DNA of 64,000 nt from DATNPX01 sp036702975 (GTDB lineage Bacteria > Cyanobacteriota > Vampirovibrionia > Obscuribacterales > Obscuribacteraceae): contig DATNPX010000042.1 in assembly GCA_036702975.1 (NCBI GenBank), positions 62,001-126,000 on the forward strand, given 5' to 3'. The translations under genes were made by a program, and so were the position numbers. The notes beneath the pieces were generated by a model. It was not told the DNA's origin and made no database searches. It saw only the letters and a program-made list of their open reading frames with translations. Of this stretch, positions 62,596-64,000 are shown piece after piece. Within the stretch, counting starts at the first letter, position 1; every line of letters starts with the position of its first letter.

Positions 62596-63882
62596 TTATT
62601 TCAGCGAGTCTTTGAACGCCTCGATAGTGTTATCGATATCGTTTTTTGTATGAACAGTTGATATGAACGCAGCCTCGAATTGAGACGGAGGCCAGTAGAT
62701 TCCTTTTTCGATCAGGGATCTCCATACCTTTCCAAACAATTCTGTGTCGCACTTCTGCGCGCTTGCAAAATCCGTCACAGGCTTGGAAGAGAAAAACACG
62801 CCCAGCATACCTGGCACCGATACGACTTGGATTGACTTTGATAATCCCTTGAGTCCATCGGCTAGTCTAGTTGTGTTTTGTTCGAGATGCGCGTAAGTTC
62901 CAGGTGCCTGCAGTGACTTGAGCTGCGCAATCCCGGCAGCCATAGCCAGTGGATTTCCAGACAGCGTTCCGGCCTGATAGACAGGACCAGACGGCGCAAT
63001 CATTTCCATGATGTCTTTCCTTCCACCATAGGCGCCGACCGGAAGCCCGCCACCAATTATTTTGCCCAATGTAGTCAGGTCAGGTTTGATTTTGTACATC
63101 TCTTGAGCGCCGCCGAGAGCCACTCTGAAACCTGTCATGACTTCATCGAAAATCAAGAGGGCACCATGTTCGGTGCACAGATCGCGTATTGTCTGCAAGA
63201 AATTTTCTTGCGGTAGGATCAAACCGGCATTGCCAACGATTGGCTCAAGAATCACAGCCGCAATCTCTTTGCCGTGCTTCTCAAAAGTCTTTTTCAGGTC
63301 TGCTGGATCATTGAAAGGAACAGACAAAGTCAGTTTTGTGATTTCCTCTGGCGCTCCAGGAGAACTCGAAATTCCCAATGTCGCGAGTCCCGAACCGGCT
63401 TTGACTAGAAACGAATCAGCGTGTCCGTGGTAGCAACCATCGAATTTCACAACCATGGTTCGTTTGGTGAAGGCGCGAGCCAGACGAATCGCCGACATCG
63501 TAGCTTCGGTGCCGGAATTGACCATGCGAACCATTTCGATTGACGGCATGAGCTTGCAGATCAATTCAGCCATCTCTACTTCGGCACGGCAAGGAGCACC
63601 AAAACTGGTGCCTTGCTTAAGGGTTAATTCGATTGCCTCCAGAACGCGCGGATGGCGATGACCGAGAATCATCGGTCCCCATGACCCTACGTAATCGATG
63701 TATTTGTTTCCATCAATGTCGTACAAGTGAGAACCATCGGCGCGATCCATGAAGATTGGCTCAGACCCCACCGATTTGCACGAACGCACAGGTGAGTTGA
63801 CTCCCCCTGGAATTACCGCCCTGGCACGTTCGAAGACCTGTTGTGACCGAGTTGCAACCGCGGCTATAGTCATGTCATTCAC
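62596..63882 (-). CDS. hemL: Glutamate-1-semialdehyde 2,1-aminomutase
   Basis: A 428-residue PLP enzyme forming 5-aminolevulinate from glutamate-1-semialdehyde in the five-carbon tetrapyrrole pathway. Visible: IPGGVNSPVRSCKSVG, FDGCYHGHADSFLVKAG, LIFDEVMTGFR (243-253), PLP lysine K274 in TTLGKIIGGGLPVGAYGG, and YQAGTLSGNPLAMAAG. Full length. Presence of hemL shows the organism uses the C5 route, as cyanobacteria and most bacteria other than alphaproteobacteria do. The region upstream, toward the window end, contains short imperfect repeats. Confidence 0.97.
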   Translation of the reverse strand: MNDMTIAAVATRSQQVFERARAVIPGGVNSPVRSCKSVGSEPIFMDRADGSHLYDIDGNKYIDYVGSWGPMILGHRHPRVLEAIELTLKQGTSFGAPCRAEVEMAELICKLMPSIEMVRMVNSGTEATMSAIRLARAFTKRTMVVKFDGCYHGHADSFLVKAGSGLATLGISSSPGAPEEITKLTLSVPFNDPADLKKTFEKHGKEIAAVILEPIVGNAGLILPQENFLQTIRDLCTEHGALLIFDEVMTGFRVALGGAQEMYKIKPDLTTLGKIIGGGLPVGAYGGRKDIMEMIAPSGPVYQAGTLSGNPLAMAAGIAQLKSLQAPGTYAHLEQNTTRLADGLKGLSKSIQVVSVPGMLGVFFSSKPVTDFASAQKCDTELFGKVWRSLIEKGIYWPPSQFEAAFISTVHTKNDIDNTIEAFKDSLK

Positions 63883-63910
63883 CTGATTTGTCTAATGGGT
63901 CTGTATGGCT

Positions 63911-63965
63911 GAACTATCTGATGGAACTGCCTGGCGGAACTATCTATCTGATGAATCTGTCTGGC
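63911..63965 (-). repeat. Imperfect tandem repeat upstream of hemL
   Basis: GAACTATCTGATGGAACTGC (start of unit 63911-63935) and a second unit at 63937-63965 share GAACTATCT, ATCTGATG and CTGGC in the same order. The block is 29 bases upstream of hemL, in its leader or promoter. Confidence 0.65.
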
Positions 63966-64000
63966 AAGCCTTAACACTCGACTCGCAAAAACATCGACAA

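Overview
The window is a gene-dense piece of a bacterial chromosome with about 45 protein genes on both strands. I found no rRNA, tRNA, CRISPR array, insertion sequence or phage gene. The taste of the region is distinctive: many secreted or membrane-anchored TPR proteins, Ser/Thr kinases, very large multi-receiver histidine kinases, a five-carbon-pathway hemL and mixed GTG/TTG starts. This suggests a non-photosynthetic relative of the cyanobacteria (Obscuribacterales / Melainabacteria-like). That placement is inference from gene style, not from a marker gene.

Layout. 0.5-2 kb: a small ORF and two XRE-type DNA-binding proteins. 2-5 kb: a CheR-PAS fusion followed by a CheB methylesterase with a C-terminal cysteine/histidine module. 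5-8 kb (minus): two paralogous membrane Ser/Thr kinases, translationally coupled by ATGA. 8.3-13.1 kb (minus): a secreted small protein and a 1265-residue TPR protein, each with its own terminator. 13.2-15.5 kb (minus): the ribosome hibernation factor and an exported glycosidase-like protein. 15.8-20.8 kb (plus): a tight operon nadE - membrane protein - FadB-like protein - thpR. 20.9-24.6 kb: a stand-alone receiver protein, an unknown acidic protein, a TPR gene broken by one in-frame stop, and a small TPR-like gene behind a structured leader. 24.7-29.5 kb (minus): a peptidoglycan amidase, mnmA and a secreted TPR protein. 29.6-36.3 kb (plus): mfd, a lipoprotein parvulin isomerase, a secreted TPR protein and a small exported protein made of seven 12-residue repeats.

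36.4-46.8 kb (minus) is a signalling operon: a 2124-residue soluble hybrid kinase with a long HAMP array, CheR, CheB and a second hybrid kinase with three receivers and an HPt domain. The last three genes overlap end to end. Together with the 2-5 kb pair, the window holds two CheR/CheB modules and no chemoreceptor, so methylation-type or structural control of kinases, rather than classical chemotaxis, is the more likely role (inference). 47.2-54.1 kb: a CPBP protease, a SnoaL-like protein, an exported unknown, an MBL hydrolase, prs, a PLP lyase and comF. 54.2-58.1 kb: a zinc-ribbon/TPR protein and a protein with two thioredoxin-like domains. 58.1-61.4 kb: an alcohol dehydrogenase and aldo-keto reductase operon divergent from an AraC regulator. 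61.7-63.9 kb: an exported unknown protein and hemL.

The strongest points for a second look are the exact 12-residue repeat protein (35913-36275), the HAMP array kinase and its Che operon, the FadB-like protein lacking its NAD-binding core and catalytic His, the stop-interrupted TPR gene (22961-24070), the thioredoxin-duplex protein with an in-frame TGA next to an upstream ATG, a compact three-tier hairpin at 46933-46979, and short direct duplications that recur just downstream of stop codons.
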